DNA of 64,000 nucleotides from Albirhodobacter sp042466415 (GCF_042466415.1 NZ_JAXHCH010000001.1:62001-126000), one strand, 5' to 3'. Positions 8,777-17,603 are shown, counted from the stretch's first letter. Notes: a model not told the origin generated them from the sequence alone. Translations and numbers: made by a program.

Positions 8777-8813
8777 ATAGGGTTTTCCAATAACTCTGAT
8801 ATCTATATTCAAT
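8777..8813. promoter_or_regulatory. Candidate OxyR operator
   Basis: Four tetramers, ATAG, CAAT, ATAT and CAAT, are spaced exactly 7 bases apart. This follows the OxyR pattern ATAG-N7-CTAT-N7-ATAG-N7-CTAT with 13 of 16 defined bases matching. The site begins 2 bases from the oxyR start codon and ends 64 bases before the peroxiredoxin ATG, so it could serve both genes. Confidence 0.45.
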
Positions 8814-8877
8814 TTCCTCTATAACTGTCGATCCCCTATCTCTGTTTCATCGCAACCCTGCACAGAGAGACTGCACT

Positions 8878-9522
8878 ATGACCAACCTTCTTCAGACACC
8901 CGGCGCACGTTTAAACGAGCCAGCTCCTGCATTTGACGCGCCCACGACACATGGCCGAAAGACGCTTGAGGATTATCGCGGCAAGTGGCTGGTGCTGTTT
9001 TCCCACCCCGCCGATTTTACGCCCGTCTGCACCACCGAATTTATCGCCTTTGCCAAGAAGCAAGACGCGTTCGCGGCGCGCAACACTGAGCTTTTGGGCC
9101 TGTCGATTGACAGCCATTACAGCCACATTGCGTGGATGTTGAACATCAAGGAAAAATTTGGTGTCGAGATCCGTTTCCCGATCATCGCTGATCTGAACAT
9201 GGCCGTGGCGCAGGCCTACGGGATGATCCAGCCCGGCGCGTCAGACACGGCCGCGGTGCGTGCGACCTTTCTCATCGATCCTGAGGGCGTTTTGCGGGCG
9301 ATGGTCTATTATCCGATGAAAGCCGGACGCTCGGTCGACGAGATCTATCGTTTGCTGGTCGCGATGCAGACCTCGGATGAGCATAGTTGCGCGATGCCGG
9401 AAAACTGGACACCGGGCAACCCGGTGATCGTGGCAACACCCGCCACCCCGGAGGCCGCAATGGCCCGCGCGGGCGAAGGGTATGACACTGTCGATTGGTA
9501 TTTCTCGACACGGATGCTGTGA
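8878..9522 (+). CDS. Peroxiredoxin, Prx6/1-Cys subfamily
   Basis: A 214-residue thiol peroxidase reducing hydrogen peroxide and organic peroxides in the cytosol. The peroxidatic Cys51 sits in PADFTPVCTTEF. The C-terminal extension (about 140-214), with ENWTPG and a terminal aromatic-rich end, is typical of the Prx6 group. A second cysteine at 171 (HSCAMPENW) could act as resolving thiol, so a true 1-Cys mechanism is not certain. It is divergent from the OxyR-like gene, across a 103-base gap carrying an OxyR-like tetrad, which supports peroxide induction. The 271 bases that follow hold no gene I can support. Confidence 0.88.
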   Translation: MTNLLQTPGARLNEPAPAFDAPTTHGRKTLEDYRGKWLVLFSHPADFTPVCTTEFIAFAKKQDAFAARNTELLGLSIDSHYSHIAWMLNIKEKFGVEIRFPIIADLNMAVAQAYGMIQPGASDTAAVRATFLIDPEGVLRAMVYYPMKAGRSVDEIYRLLVAMQTSDEHSCAMPENWTPGNPVIVATPATPEAAMARAGEGYDTVDWYFSTRML

Positions 9523-9793
9523 TGCGAAGGGGCGGGCTGTTATGGCTCGCCCTGAGCTCGCCAAAGTTTCGAGGAGGTCGGATATGATTACCACACCCCA
9601 CGCCGCTATCGTTGGTTCGAAAGCGCTCCTCAAGTAAACCAGACGTTAGTACGCGCAAAGCGGCGGCGATCACTGAACTGTCGCGGGCAAAATTTTTGCG
9701 AACTGCATGATGAAGGCAGCGACCCGCTAGCCATCCCCGATTCAGCCTGCGGGCTTATATAACCTTTGTTTGATCCGTTAGAGGAGACTCCCC

Positions 9794-10663
9794 ATGAGCA
9801 ATCCCGTCGTTAAAGGTTTCTGGGATCAACCCACCGGAAGCTGGCAATATGTTTTCCATGACCCCGATACGATGAAAGGGGCGATCATTGATCCCGTGCT
9901 CGACTTTGATCCGCTGGCCGGGGCGACATCAACCGCAAATGCGCAGCGCCTACTGGACTATGTGCGCGAGACGGGTATCACGCTGGAGTGGATCCTCGAT
10001 ACTCACCCGCATGCGGATCACTTTTCGGCCGCGCAGTGGCTGAAGGCCCAGACCGGCGCGCCGACGGCGATCGGGGCGCATGTCACGGGCGTGCAGAAGC
10101 TCTGGCAGGGGATCTATCATCTGCCGCCGGAATTTGCGACCGACGGCAGTCAATGGGATCGCCTGTTTGCGGATGGTGACCAATTCAGGGTGGGCAATGT
10201 GCCGGTGCAGGTGATGTTTTCGCCAGGGCATACGCTTGCGTCGATTACTTATGTCGCGGGGGATGCGGCCTTTGTGCATGACACGTTGATGATGCCCGAC
10301 AGCGGGAGCTCGCGGGCCGATTTTCCGGGGGGCAGTTCGGCGGCGCTTTACAACAGCATTGCCGCGATCCTCGCCTTGCCAGACGCGACTCGCGTGTTTG
10401 TCGGCCATGATTACGCCCCCGAACGAGAGGCGCAATGCGAGGCTACCGTGGCAGAGCACCGCCGCGCGAACATCCATTGGAAGGATGCCCCGACAGAGGC
10501 GGAATACCGCGCCATCCGCGATGCGCGTGATGCCACGCTGCCTTTGCCGAAGCTGATGCTGGCCGCTTTGCAGATCAACATTCGCGGCGGGCGGCTACCC
10601 GAGGCGGAGGCCGATGGCCGATCATATTTGAAAATTCCGCTGGATTATTTCCGGAGCCGCTGA
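9794..10663 (+). CDS. Metallo-beta-lactamase-fold persulfide dioxygenase-like protein (ETHE1/Blh type)
   Basis: A 289-residue metallo-hydrolase-fold enzyme. The metal motif HPHADH (residues 71-76) is followed by FSPGHT, an acidic HDTLMMPDSG segment and the distal histidine in FVGHDYAP. These are the features of the Blh/ETHE1-like branch that oxidises glutathione persulfide to sulfite, rather than of glyoxalase II. A GAGGAG Shine-Dalgarno precedes the ATG. Its position between cytochrome bd genes, an anion carrier and a sulfide:quinone oxidoreductase-like gene supports a role in sulfide detoxification. It converges on an AraC regulator ending 7 bases away. Hydrolysis of another thioester remains possible. 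Confidence 0.72.
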   Translation: MSNPVVKGFWDQPTGSWQYVFHDPDTMKGAIIDPVLDFDPLAGATSTANAQRLLDYVRETGITLEWILDTHPHADHFSAAQWLKAQTGAPTAIGAHVTGVQKLWQGIYHLPPEFATDGSQWDRLFADGDQFRVGNVPVQVMFSPGHTLASITYVAGDAAFVHDTLMMPDSGSSRADFPGGSSAALYNSIAAILALPDATRVFVGHDYAPEREAQCEATVAEHRRANIHWKDAPTEAEYRAIRDARDATLPLPKLMLAALQINIRGGRLPEAEADGRSYLKIPLDYFRSR

Positions 10664-10670
10664 GCCTGGC

Positions 10671-11438
10671 TCAGTTTTGGTGGCGCCATTGAGTTGGCGT
10701 CATCCCGCTTTGGCGTCGAAAGGATGCGACGAACGCGGAAGGGGTTGAATAGCCAAGCTTGGTTGCAAGCGCGGTGCTGCTTTTGCCGGCCTGTAACCCC
10801 TCCAGCGCCAGAACAAAGCGCATCTTGTCGCGCCAATCGCGCCAAGTCAGTCCGGTCTCTTGCTTGCACAGGCGGCTGAGGGTGCGTTCGCTGGAGGCGA
10901 CACGCGCGGCAAGGGCTGAAAGGCTGCCCGAGTCCTGCGGGCGATCAAGCAGATGCATCATCACAGCCGCCAAGCGCGGGTCTTTGCTCCCCGGTAGATG
11001 CAAGTCAGGGCGTTCCAGCCGCACGATCTCATCGAGCAACACCACACCAAGACGGCGCAGCGGGGCAGGCGGCAGCGCATCTTGTTGCATCAAGCGGCGC
11101 CCGATTCCACGGATAAGCGGCGTCGCGCGGAGCACCGTAGGGCGATCGGGCATATCGAGCCGTGTAGCGAGACGTATGGGAACCTGGAAGCTTTGAAACT
11201 CGATCGTCTGTATCACTTCGACCTGTGCGACGCTTGCGCGCGGAAGCCAAATCCCGAAGCGGTCGGGAATAAACCAACGGTCTTCACCCGCCTCTATCCG
11301 CATCATCCCGTCAAAGCAGAAAAGGACCTGAGCATGGGCGCTATCATGCGCAGCGCGGCGTGTTCCCTTTTTGAGCGTGCCGGACCACGCGGTGATCCGC
11401 GGCAACGGAGATGGCTGATATTCGACATCTTTTGTCAT
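10671..11438 (-). CDS. AraC-family transcriptional regulator with N-terminal cupin domain
   Basis: A 255-residue regulator. The N-terminal cupin-like sensor (about residues 15-110, including FCFDGMMRIEAGEDRWFIP) is joined to a C-terminal AraC double helix-turn-helix (about 155-250) with the expected SLSALAARVASSERTLSRLC first helix pair and a GYSTPSAFVASFRRQSGMTPTQWR second half. It is transcribed away from the anion-carrier gene across a 66-base gap, so that carrier is the likely target. The effector is unknown. Confidence 0.88.
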   Translation of the reverse strand: MTKDVEYQPSPLPRITAWSGTLKKGTRRAAHDSAHAQVLFCFDGMMRIEAGEDRWFIPDRFGIWLPRASVAQVEVIQTIEFQSFQVPIRLATRLDMPDRPTVLRATPLIRGIGRRLMQQDALPPAPLRRLGVVLLDEIVRLERPDLHLPGSKDPRLAAVMMHLLDRPQDSGSLSALAARVASSERTLSRLCKQETGLTWRDWRDKMRFVLALEGLQAGKSSTALATKLGYSTPSAFVASFRRQSGMTPTQWRHQN

Positions 11439-11504
11439 GTTGTCACTCTACTACATAGGGCCGCAATCGGATAGCGGTCTGATGAGAGAATAAAAAGGTC
11501 GGTC

Positions 11505-12878
11505 ATGAAACACGCAAAAGAGCTGATATTCGCGTTAGCAATCGGGCTGGCGGTTTGGGTGGTCATCGGCCAACCCGCAGGCACGTCGGCCGTGCAGGCG
11601 CAGACATTTGGCGTCATGCTTATCACTTTGGCGATATGGGGCACGGGGTTGGTGCCCGGTTATGTCGGCTCGACCTTTTTGTTCGCGGCGCTGATCCTTG
11701 GCGGTTTGGCAACTCCGCAAGAAGTGTTTGCCAGCTTTTCATCCACGGCGGTTTGGCTCGTCGTGGCGGGGTTCGTGATCGGCGCTGCCATCACCCATTC
11801 CGGTTTGGGGGCAAGGATCGGGGCGCTTGCGCAGCCGCATCTGTCGCGCAATTACGCCGCCTTGATCGCTGGGCTTATGCTTTTGGGAATGGCACTGGGG
11901 TTTGTGATGCCGTCATCGCTCGGGCGGGCGGCAGTTTTGGTGCCGGTCGGGATGGCGCTGGCCGATGCTTTGGGTCTTTCGCGAGGGACAAAAGGGCGAA
12001 CGGGGGTTGCGATTATTATCGCGCTTGGCACGAATATGCCAAGCTTCGCTATCTTGCCGTCAAACATCCCGAACATCATTCTCTCGGGCGTGGCAGAACA
12101 ATCCCTCGGGCTGCATTTCAGCTATAGTGACTATCTTTTACTGCACTACCCTGTGCTTGGTCTCGTGAAATCTGCGGTGATCGTGGGGCTCGTTTTGGTG
12201 CTGTTTCCGGCGAGACTGCGCGATACCGCCGCGCAGACGCCGCAGAGCTCGGGCTCGGGGCGGCGTCAGGGCGCGCTGATGGCGATCTTGCTTGTCACAC
12301 TTGGGCTTTGGGCGACGGATCAGCTGCACGGGATCAATGCGGCGTGGATTGGGCTTGGCACTTCTTTGGTTCTGATGGTGCCGCAGTTGGGCTTTGTGCC
12401 GCCTCCGGTGTTCAAATCCTCGGTGGATTTTTCGATGCTCTTGTTTGTCGCCGGAGCTTTAACGCTGGGGACAGTTGTCAGTGCCAGTGGCTTGGGGACG
12501 ATCATCGCGCGCGAAGCTTTTGCGGTGCTGCCAATGGAAACGGGGCACGATTTTATGAATTTCATCTCGCTTTCGCTTTTGGGGACGGGCACATCGGTCT
12601 TTACCACCATGCCTGGTGTTCCGGCGGTGCTGACGCCGCTTGCGCCTGAGCTGGCGACGAAAACTGGGTTCTCGCTAAATGCCGTTTTGATGACGCAGGT
12701 TATCGGGTTTTCGACGGTGGTTTTCCCGTATCAGGTCGGGCCGCTGATCGTTGCGATGGGGCTTGCCGGAGAAAGCACGCGCCCGCTTTTGAAAGTCACT
12801 TTGGCGCTTTTTGTGATTACCCTGCTGGTTCTGCTGCCTTTGGATTTCGTGTGGTGGAAGCTGCTTGGCGCCATATGA
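11505..12878 (+). CDS. SLC13/DASS-type anion transporter
   Basis: A 457-residue integral membrane carrier with about 11-13 hydrophobic segments. Two SNIPN-like and GTSVFTTMPG-like re-entrant loop regions are consistent with the divalent-anion:sodium symporter/ArsB-like fold. Substrates in the family include dicarboxylates, sulfate and other sulfur oxyanions. The gene is divergent from an AraC regulator and sits between a persulfide-dioxygenase-like gene and cydABX, so a sulfur anion is worth considering but unproven. A strong intrinsic terminator follows 40 bases after the stop. Confidence 0.75.
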   Translation: MKHAKELIFALAIGLAVWVVIGQPAGTSAVQAQTFGVMLITLAIWGTGLVPGYVGSTFLFAALILGGLATPQEVFASFSSTAVWLVVAGFVIGAAITHSGLGARIGALAQPHLSRNYAALIAGLMLLGMALGFVMPSSLGRAAVLVPVGMALADALGLSRGTKGRTGVAIIIALGTNMPSFAILPSNIPNIILSGVAEQSLGLHFSYSDYLLLHYPVLGLVKSAVIVGLVLVLFPARLRDTAAQTPQSSGSGRRQGALMAILLVTLGLWATDQLHGINAAWIGLGTSLVLMVPQLGFVPPPVFKSSVDFSMLLFVAGALTLGTVVSASGLGTIIAREAFAVLPMETGHDFMNFISLSLLGTGTSVFTTMPGVPAVLTPLAPELATKTGFSLNAVLMTQVIGFSTVVFPYQVGPLIVAMGLAGESTRPLLKVTLALFVITLLVLLPLDFVWWKLLGAI

Positions 12879-12918
12879 GCGGTTGGGCGACAGACCTGAA
12901 CGGCCTCAAGCCGCAATC

Positions 12919-12949
12919 AGCCGCCCTCATGAGGGCGGTTCTGTTTTTT
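12919..12949 (+). terminator. Intrinsic terminator after the anion carrier
   Basis: CCGCCCTC and GAGGGCGG form a perfect 8-bp stem with a 2-base apex, followed within a few bases by six T residues (12944-12949). It separates the carrier from cydA. Confidence 0.85.
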
Positions 12950-12992
12950 CAGTCGATTGGCTTGGAAAAACTCACATTAAAAATTCCAGTTA

Positions 12993-13006
12993 TTGATTCA
13001 GATCAA
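12993..13006. promoter_or_regulatory. FNR/FnrL box upstream of cydA
   Basis: TTGATTCAGATCAA is a perfect match to TTGAT-N4-ATCAA. Its centre is about 94 bases before the cydA ATG, leaving room for a start site about 41 bases downstream and a leader of about 50 bases. This fits microaerobic induction of the bd oxidase. Confidence 0.8.
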
Positions 13007-13093
13007 GGCTTCTTCCCGGCTTCTGGGAGACACATTCAGAAATAAGAATTCAAGACCGACTTGGATTTTTCCCTGATAACTGGAGCTTAAGAT

Positions 13094-14704
13094 ATGGAAT
13101 TCGGTATCGTTGAGCTGTCACGCCTGCAATTTGCTGTGACAGTCATGTATCACTTCCTCTTCGTGCCGCTAACGCTGGGCCTCTCGATCCTCGTTGCCAT
13201 CATGGAGACGGTCTACGTCATGACCAACCGCCCAATCTGGCGGCAGATGACTAAATTCTGGGGCATGCTGTTTGGCATCAATTTTGCGCTTGGCGTTGCC
13301 ACAGGCATCACGATGGAATTCCAGTTCGGGATGAACTGGAGCTACTACAGCCATTATGTGGGTGACATTTTTGGCGCGCCCTTGGCGATTGAAGGCTTGA
13401 TGGCGTTCTTCTTGGAGGCAACTTTTGTTGGTCTGTTCTTCTTTGGTTGGGACAAGCTGAGCAAAGTCGCGCACCTGACGGTTGCGTGGCTCGTTGCGCT
13501 TGGGTCCAACTTTTCGGCCCTCTGGATTCTGATCGCCAATGGCTGGATGCAAAATCCGGTGGGCGCAGAATTCAACCCGATGACCATGCGGATGGAGATG
13601 ACGGACTTCTTCGCGGTCCTGTTCAACGAGGTCGCACAAGCGAAATTCGTTCACACGGTGTCGGCGGGCTATGTCACCGCGGCAGTGTTCGTCATCGGCG
13701 TTTCGGCTTGGTATCTGCTAAAAAATCGGCACACAGAGCTTGCGCGGCGGTCGATCACGGTCGCGGCCGCCTTCGGTCTTGCGTCGGCGTTTTCGGTTGT
13801 GCTTTTGGGGGACGAGTCCGGTTATTCGGCCACGCACAGCCAGAAGATGAAATTGGCGGCGATCGAGGCGATGTGGGAGACGCACCCCGCACCTGCGCCC
13901 TTTAACCTTGTCGGCTTCCCCGACCAAGAGGCGCGCGAAACCCATTATGCCATCGAAATTCCGTGGGCGATGGGCCTGATCGGGACTCGGTCTTTGACGA
14001 CGGAAATCCCCGGTATCAATGATCTGGTGGCACAGGCGGAAACCCGCATCCGCTCCGGCATCATTGCCTATGACGCGCTTTTGCAAGTGCGCGAGCAGCG
14101 CGAAGCGGTCGCCCCTGAGGTGATGGCGACTTTCGAGGATCATTCTGCAGATCTCGGTTTCGCCTACCTGCTGAAAAAATATGTCGACGATCCTCGTGAT
14201 GCGACACAGGAGCAAATCAAGGCCGCGTCGAATGATACCGTGCCGACCGTTTGGCCCTTGTTCTGGGCGTTCCGTCTCATGGTGGGGCTCGGGTTCGGCT
14301 TTATCGCAACGATGGGCTATTTCTTCTACCGTTCGTCTTTCAAACGTATGGAATTCCCGCGCCCGGCTCTGCGGCTTGCGGTGGCGATGATTCCTGCTCC
14401 GTGGATCGCAGCGGAGTTAGGCTGGTTCGTGGCCGAGTTCGGGCGCCAACCTTGGACGGTGGACGGCGTGTTGCCCACGGCTATGTCGGTGTCGGCCCTG
14501 TCGATGACGGAAGTGGCGATGACCTTGGCGGGTTTCGTAATCTTCTACACCATCTTGTTCATCGTCGAGATGGGGCTGATGCTGAAATACATCCGCAAAG
14601 GCCCGTTCCAAGATGTGGCGGAAACCGAGGCTTGGACGATCCGTCACCATGATCGTTTGGCTGGGCGTCACAACGCCGACGCTATCGCTCAACCTGCGGA
14701 GTAA
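13094..14704 (+). CDS. cydA: Cytochrome bd ubiquinol oxidase subunit I
   Basis: The haem-bearing subunit of the bd-type quinol oxidase, 536 residues with about nine membrane helices. The haem b595 ligand region MYHFLFVPLTLG (His20) is at the N terminus. The GDESGY motif starts the quinol loop, and EFGRQPW precedes helix 8. The loop between about 255 and 385 is long, as in E. coli CydA, and unlike the short-loop cyanide-insensitive CioA forms. It heads an operon with cydB and cydX, preceded by a perfect FNR box. Bd oxidases tolerate sulfide and nitric oxide, which fits the NsrR-like gene and sulfide genes nearby. Confidence 0.95.
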   Translation: MEFGIVELSRLQFAVTVMYHFLFVPLTLGLSILVAIMETVYVMTNRPIWRQMTKFWGMLFGINFALGVATGITMEFQFGMNWSYYSHYVGDIFGAPLAIEGLMAFFLEATFVGLFFFGWDKLSKVAHLTVAWLVALGSNFSALWILIANGWMQNPVGAEFNPMTMRMEMTDFFAVLFNEVAQAKFVHTVSAGYVTAAVFVIGVSAWYLLKNRHTELARRSITVAAAFGLASAFSVVLLGDESGYSATHSQKMKLAAIEAMWETHPAPAPFNLVGFPDQEARETHYAIEIPWAMGLIGTRSLTTEIPGINDLVAQAETRIRSGIIAYDALLQVREQREAVAPEVMATFEDHSADLGFAYLLKKYVDDPRDATQEQIKAASNDTVPTVWPLFWAFRLMVGLGFGFIATMGYFFYRSSFKRMEFPRPALRLAVAMIPAPWIAAELGWFVAEFGRQPWTVDGVLPTAMSVSALSMTEVAMTLAGFVIFYTILFIVEMGLMLKYIRKGPFQDVAETEAWTIRHHDRLAGRHNADAIAQPAE

Positions 14705-14709
14705 ATGAC

Positions 14710-15873
14710 ATGATTTTGCATGACCTGATAAGCTATGAAATGCTGCGCGTGATCTGGTGGGGCCTGTTGGGGGTGTTGCTGATCGGCTTTGCGCTTACGG
14801 ACGGGTTCGACATGGGGGTTGGCGCGTTGCTACCCTTTGTTGGGAAAACCGACGCCGAGCGCCGCGTGGCGATCAACACCGTCGGCCCCGTGTGGGAGGG
14901 AAACCAAGTCTGGTTTATCCTTGGCGGCGGCGCGATTTTCGCCGCATGGCCACCGCTCTACGCCGTGTCATTCTCCGGGTTCTATCTTGCGATGTTTGTC
15001 ATTCTGGCGGCCTTTATCGTGCGGCCAGTGGCGTTCAAATACCGCTCCAAGCGTGATGACGCGCGTTGGCGGTCCGCTTGGGATTGGGCGTTGTTTGCCA
15101 GTGGCGCAATTCCGGCCCTGTTGTTCGGTGTTGCGGTGGGAAATGTGATGCAAGGTGTCCCGTTCCATTTCACAGACGATCTGCACTCGATCTATGAGGG
15201 CGCGTGGTACACCAAGTTCATTGGTCTATTGGACCCGTTCTCGATTTTGGCGGGCGTGGTCTCCCTCTCGATGCTGGTGATGCACGGCGGCGCATGGCTG
15301 ACGTTGAAGGCGGAGGGTGTTGTGCAAGCGCGCGGCCGTGCGATTGGGTCTATCGCGGCGTTGGTCGCGGTTGCGGGCTATATCGTCGCGGGACTGTGGC
15401 TGTCCTTTGGCATCGAAGGTTTTGCGATTGTCGGTGACTATTCCACCGGTGGTCCGTCGAACCCCCTGCATTTTGAGGTGGCCCGCACCGCGACATGGCT
15501 GACCGCCTACGCGGACCGTCCGTGGATCGCGATTGCGCCGATCATGGGGGTTATCGGAGGCCTGCTCACCTTCATCGGGTTGCGGGCGGGGCGCGAGGTG
15601 TCCACATTGCTGTTTTCCAAAATGGCGATCTTGGGAGTCATCTCCTCCGTTGGTCTGACGATGTTTCCCTTCATTATGCCGTCCTCCTCCGATCCGCGCT
15701 CGTCGCTAACCGTTTGGAACAGTTCTTCCTCGCATCTCACCTTGTTTATCATGCTGGTCGCCACGGCAATCTTCATGCCGATCATCCTCATGTACACGGC
15801 GTGGGTTTACAAAGTGCTCTGGGGCAAGGTCCCCGAGGCCGATGTGACCGACGAGCACACGCACTCTTACTGA
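14710..15873 (+). CDS. cydB: Cytochrome bd ubiquinol oxidase subunit II
   Basis: A 387-residue membrane subunit that pairs with CydA. It shows the family hallmarks FALTDGFDMGVG near residue 27, GPVWEGNQVWFI near 57, and a C-terminal FPFIMPSSSDPRSSLTVW segment close to 320-340. Nine or so helices span the length. It begins 5 bases after the cydA stop, and the small subunit gene follows 15 bases later. Because of the adjacent cydX and the long quinol loop in CydA, this is a canonical bd complex. Confidence 0.95.
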   Translation: MILHDLISYEMLRVIWWGLLGVLLIGFALTDGFDMGVGALLPFVGKTDAERRVAINTVGPVWEGNQVWFILGGGAIFAAWPPLYAVSFSGFYLAMFVILAAFIVRPVAFKYRSKRDDARWRSAWDWALFASGAIPALLFGVAVGNVMQGVPFHFTDDLHSIYEGAWYTKFIGLLDPFSILAGVVSLSMLVMHGGAWLTLKAEGVVQARGRAIGSIAALVAVAGYIVAGLWLSFGIEGFAIVGDYSTGGPSNPLHFEVARTATWLTAYADRPWIAIAPIMGVIGGLLTFIGLRAGREVSTLLFSKMAILGVISSVGLTMFPFIMPSSSDPRSSLTVWNSSSSHLTLFIMLVATAIFMPIILMYTAWVYKVLWGKVPEADVTDEHTHSY

Positions 15874-15888
15874 AAAGGACTAAAAATC

Positions 15889-16029
15889 ATGTGGTATTTT
15901 GCTTGGCTTCTGGGCCTCCCGCTCGCCGCGATCTTCGCCGTGATGAACGCGATGTGGCTGGAATTGAAAGAGGATGAGAAACGCATCGCCATGGGCAACG
16001 CCGCCTCGGCTCATGATCCACGAAACTAA
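15889..16029 (+). CDS. cydX: CydX small subunit of cytochrome bd oxidase
   Basis: A 46-residue membrane peptide that stabilises the haem centres of the bd oxidase. It begins MWYFAWLLGLPLA, followed by a single hydrophobic helix (about residues 4-24) and the conserved WLE shortly before a charged tail, as in CydX/YbgT. The ATG at 15889 follows an AAAAGGA Shine-Dalgarno 9 bases upstream, and the gene starts 15 bases after cydB. Being short, it is easily missed by automatic calling. A terminator hairpin follows. Confidence 0.92.
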   Translation: MWYFAWLLGLPLAAIFAVMNAMWLELKEDEKRIAMGNAASAHDPRN

Positions 16030-16040
16030 TCGTGGTGTGG

Positions 16041-16080
16041 CCGGTCGGCGTTCCCGTCCCTCGCTGGCCGGTCACTTTTT
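16041..16080 (+). terminator. Intrinsic terminator of cydABX
   Basis: CCGGTCGGCG pairs with CGCTGGCCGG as a 10-bp stem with two G-T wobbles across an 11-base loop. TCAC and five T residues follow. It begins 11 bases after the cydX stop. Confidence 0.8.
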
Positions 16081-16100
16081 AACTTCTTGAGGATACGATT

Positions 16101-17078
16101 ATGTCCGTCACTGAACGCCCGATTGCAGAGCCATCACGGCTTGCCCATTTCCCTGTCACCTTCTTTGCCATTGGCATGGGAATGATGGGTCTGACACTGG
16201 CCACTCGCGCCGCTGAAACAGCGTTTTCTTTGGCGAATGGCGCATCCCTCGCGGTGCTGACGCTGTCGATTTTGTTGCTTGGGCTCGTCACGTTCGGGTA
16301 TCTACTAAAGGCCACTTTTCACCGCTCTGAGGTGGCGGCGGAATGGCGTCATCCGGTTCGGATTGCATTTTTTCCCGCGATCTCCATCGCATTCTTGTTG
16401 ATGGCAGCGGCGTTGGTTGATGTGGCGCCACACATCGCCAAGCCGGTGTGGATCTTGGCTACTGTGCTGCAAGGCGGGCTGGCGCTGTCGGTCATTTCGG
16501 CATGGATCGGGCATCGCCCGTTTCAGACTGGAATGATGACGCCCGCATGGTTCATTCCCGCGGTGGGCAATGTGATTGTGCCGCTGGCAGGCGCGCGCCT
16601 CGGATTTACCGAGATATCGTGGCTGTTCTTCTCGGCGGGTCTGATCTTTTGGATCGTTTTGCTGACTTTGGTCATGAACCGTTTGATGTTCCACGAACCA
16701 ATGCCGGGGAAGATGGCTCCAACCTTGATGATCTTGGTGGCGCCGCCTGCTGTTGCGTTTACCTCGTGGGTGCGTCTGACAGGGGAGACGGGGCCTTTCG
16801 GGCATGTCTTGCTGAGTGTGGGTTATGTCTTCGCGTTAGTGGTTGCGACCCAAGTATTGAAGCTGCGCAAGTTGCCTTTCGCGCTGTCGTGGTGGGCGTT
16901 GTCCTTCCCGATTGCGGCTTTGTCTGTTGCAAGTTTTGTCTACTCCCATGCGGCGGCTTCGGAGGCGCATCGCTGGATCGGGGCAGGGTTGCTCGCGCTG
17001 TTGCTGATCGTTGTCGCAGGGCTGATCCTGCGCACCGCCGTTGCGATCCGCGAGGGTGGCATCTGTATCCCAGAATAA
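16101..17078 (+). CDS. TDT/SLAC1-family anion transporter or channel
   Basis: A 325-residue inner-membrane protein with ten predicted hydrophobic segments, of the tellurite-resistance/dicarboxylate transporter family that includes TehA, SLAC1 and the yeast sulfite pump Ssu1. Recognisable are the N-terminal HFPVTFFAIGMGMMGL helix and the internal WFIPAVGNVIVPLAG helix. A GAGGA Shine-Dalgarno lies 8 bases before the ATG. Located between cydX and a sulfide:quinone oxidoreductase-like gene, it could export sulfite made by the persulfide dioxygenase. That is inference; chloride, nitrate or organic acid are alternatives. Confidence 0.8.
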   Translation: MSVTERPIAEPSRLAHFPVTFFAIGMGMMGLTLATRAAETAFSLANGASLAVLTLSILLLGLVTFGYLLKATFHRSEVAAEWRHPVRIAFFPAISIAFLLMAAALVDVAPHIAKPVWILATVLQGGLALSVISAWIGHRPFQTGMMTPAWFIPAVGNVIVPLAGARLGFTEISWLFFSAGLIFWIVLLTLVMNRLMFHEPMPGKMAPTLMILVAPPAVAFTSWVRLTGETGPFGHVLLSVGYVFALVVATQVLKLRKLPFALSWWALSFPIAALSVASFVYSHAAASEAHRWIGAGLLALLLIVVAGLILRTAVAIREGGICIPE

Positions 17079-17108
17079 CCAATTCAATCCCAGTTAAAGG
17101 AAAATTCC

Positions 17109-17549
17109 ATGCGGATTTCTAAACTGATCATGACCGCTATTTTGTCGTTCAGCTTTGCGGGGAGTGCTCAGGCAGATAGCCCGAACAAGCTGCTGACGAT
17201 CCTGACCGCACCCGAGCCGCAAACACAGTTGATGGCGATGGTGTTGACGATGAACGCCATTGGCGCGGGGGCTGAGGCAGAGGTGCTGCTGTGCGGCCCT
17301 GCGGCGGATATCGCGTTGACAGACGCCCCTGAAACAGCGACCGCAGGCCAGCCGCCAAAGAATGCAAGCCCGCAGGGTTTGATGAAGATGATGATGGAGA
17401 CGTCGGGCCTCAAAGTTCAGGTCTGTGCGATTTATCTGCCGGCAAAGGGGGCTGATACTTCGGTTTTGATCGACGGCATTAAAGCCGCCGCGCCGGATGC
17501 GATGGGCGCAGCCATCGTTGCGTCGAACACCACGGTTATGAGTTTTTAA
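17109..17549 (+). CDS. Secreted DsrE-like family protein
   Basis: A 146-residue protein with a clear Sec signal peptide (cleavage expected after AGSAQA, about residue 22). The mature part resembles the DsrE/F-like fold, with a helix-rich QTQLMAMVLTMNAIGAGAEAEVLLCGPAADIAL region and a second cysteine in KVQVCAIYLP. Such proteins often accompany sulfur-transfer or sulfide-oxidation enzymes as sulfur carriers. It lies 30 bases after the TDT-type gene and 54 bases before the Tat-exported flavoprotein, so they likely form one transcript acting in the periplasm. Function by family only. Confidence 0.72.
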   Translation: MRISKLIMTAILSFSFAGSAQADSPNKLLTILTAPEPQTQLMAMVLTMNAIGAGAEAEVLLCGPAADIALTDAPETATAGQPPKNASPQGLMKMMMETSGLKVQVCAIYLPAKGADTSVLIDGIKAAAPDAMGAAIVASNTTVMSF

Positions 17550-17603
17550 CGATATCAGTCCCCGCACACTGTTGCGCGCGGACATATTTGGGAGGAGATG
17601 GGG

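Noticed and set aside
9523..9793. A wobbly stem at about 9531-9553 as a terminator for the peroxiredoxin gene.
   Set aside because: The stem has G-T pairs and no T-run follows, so I did not list it.
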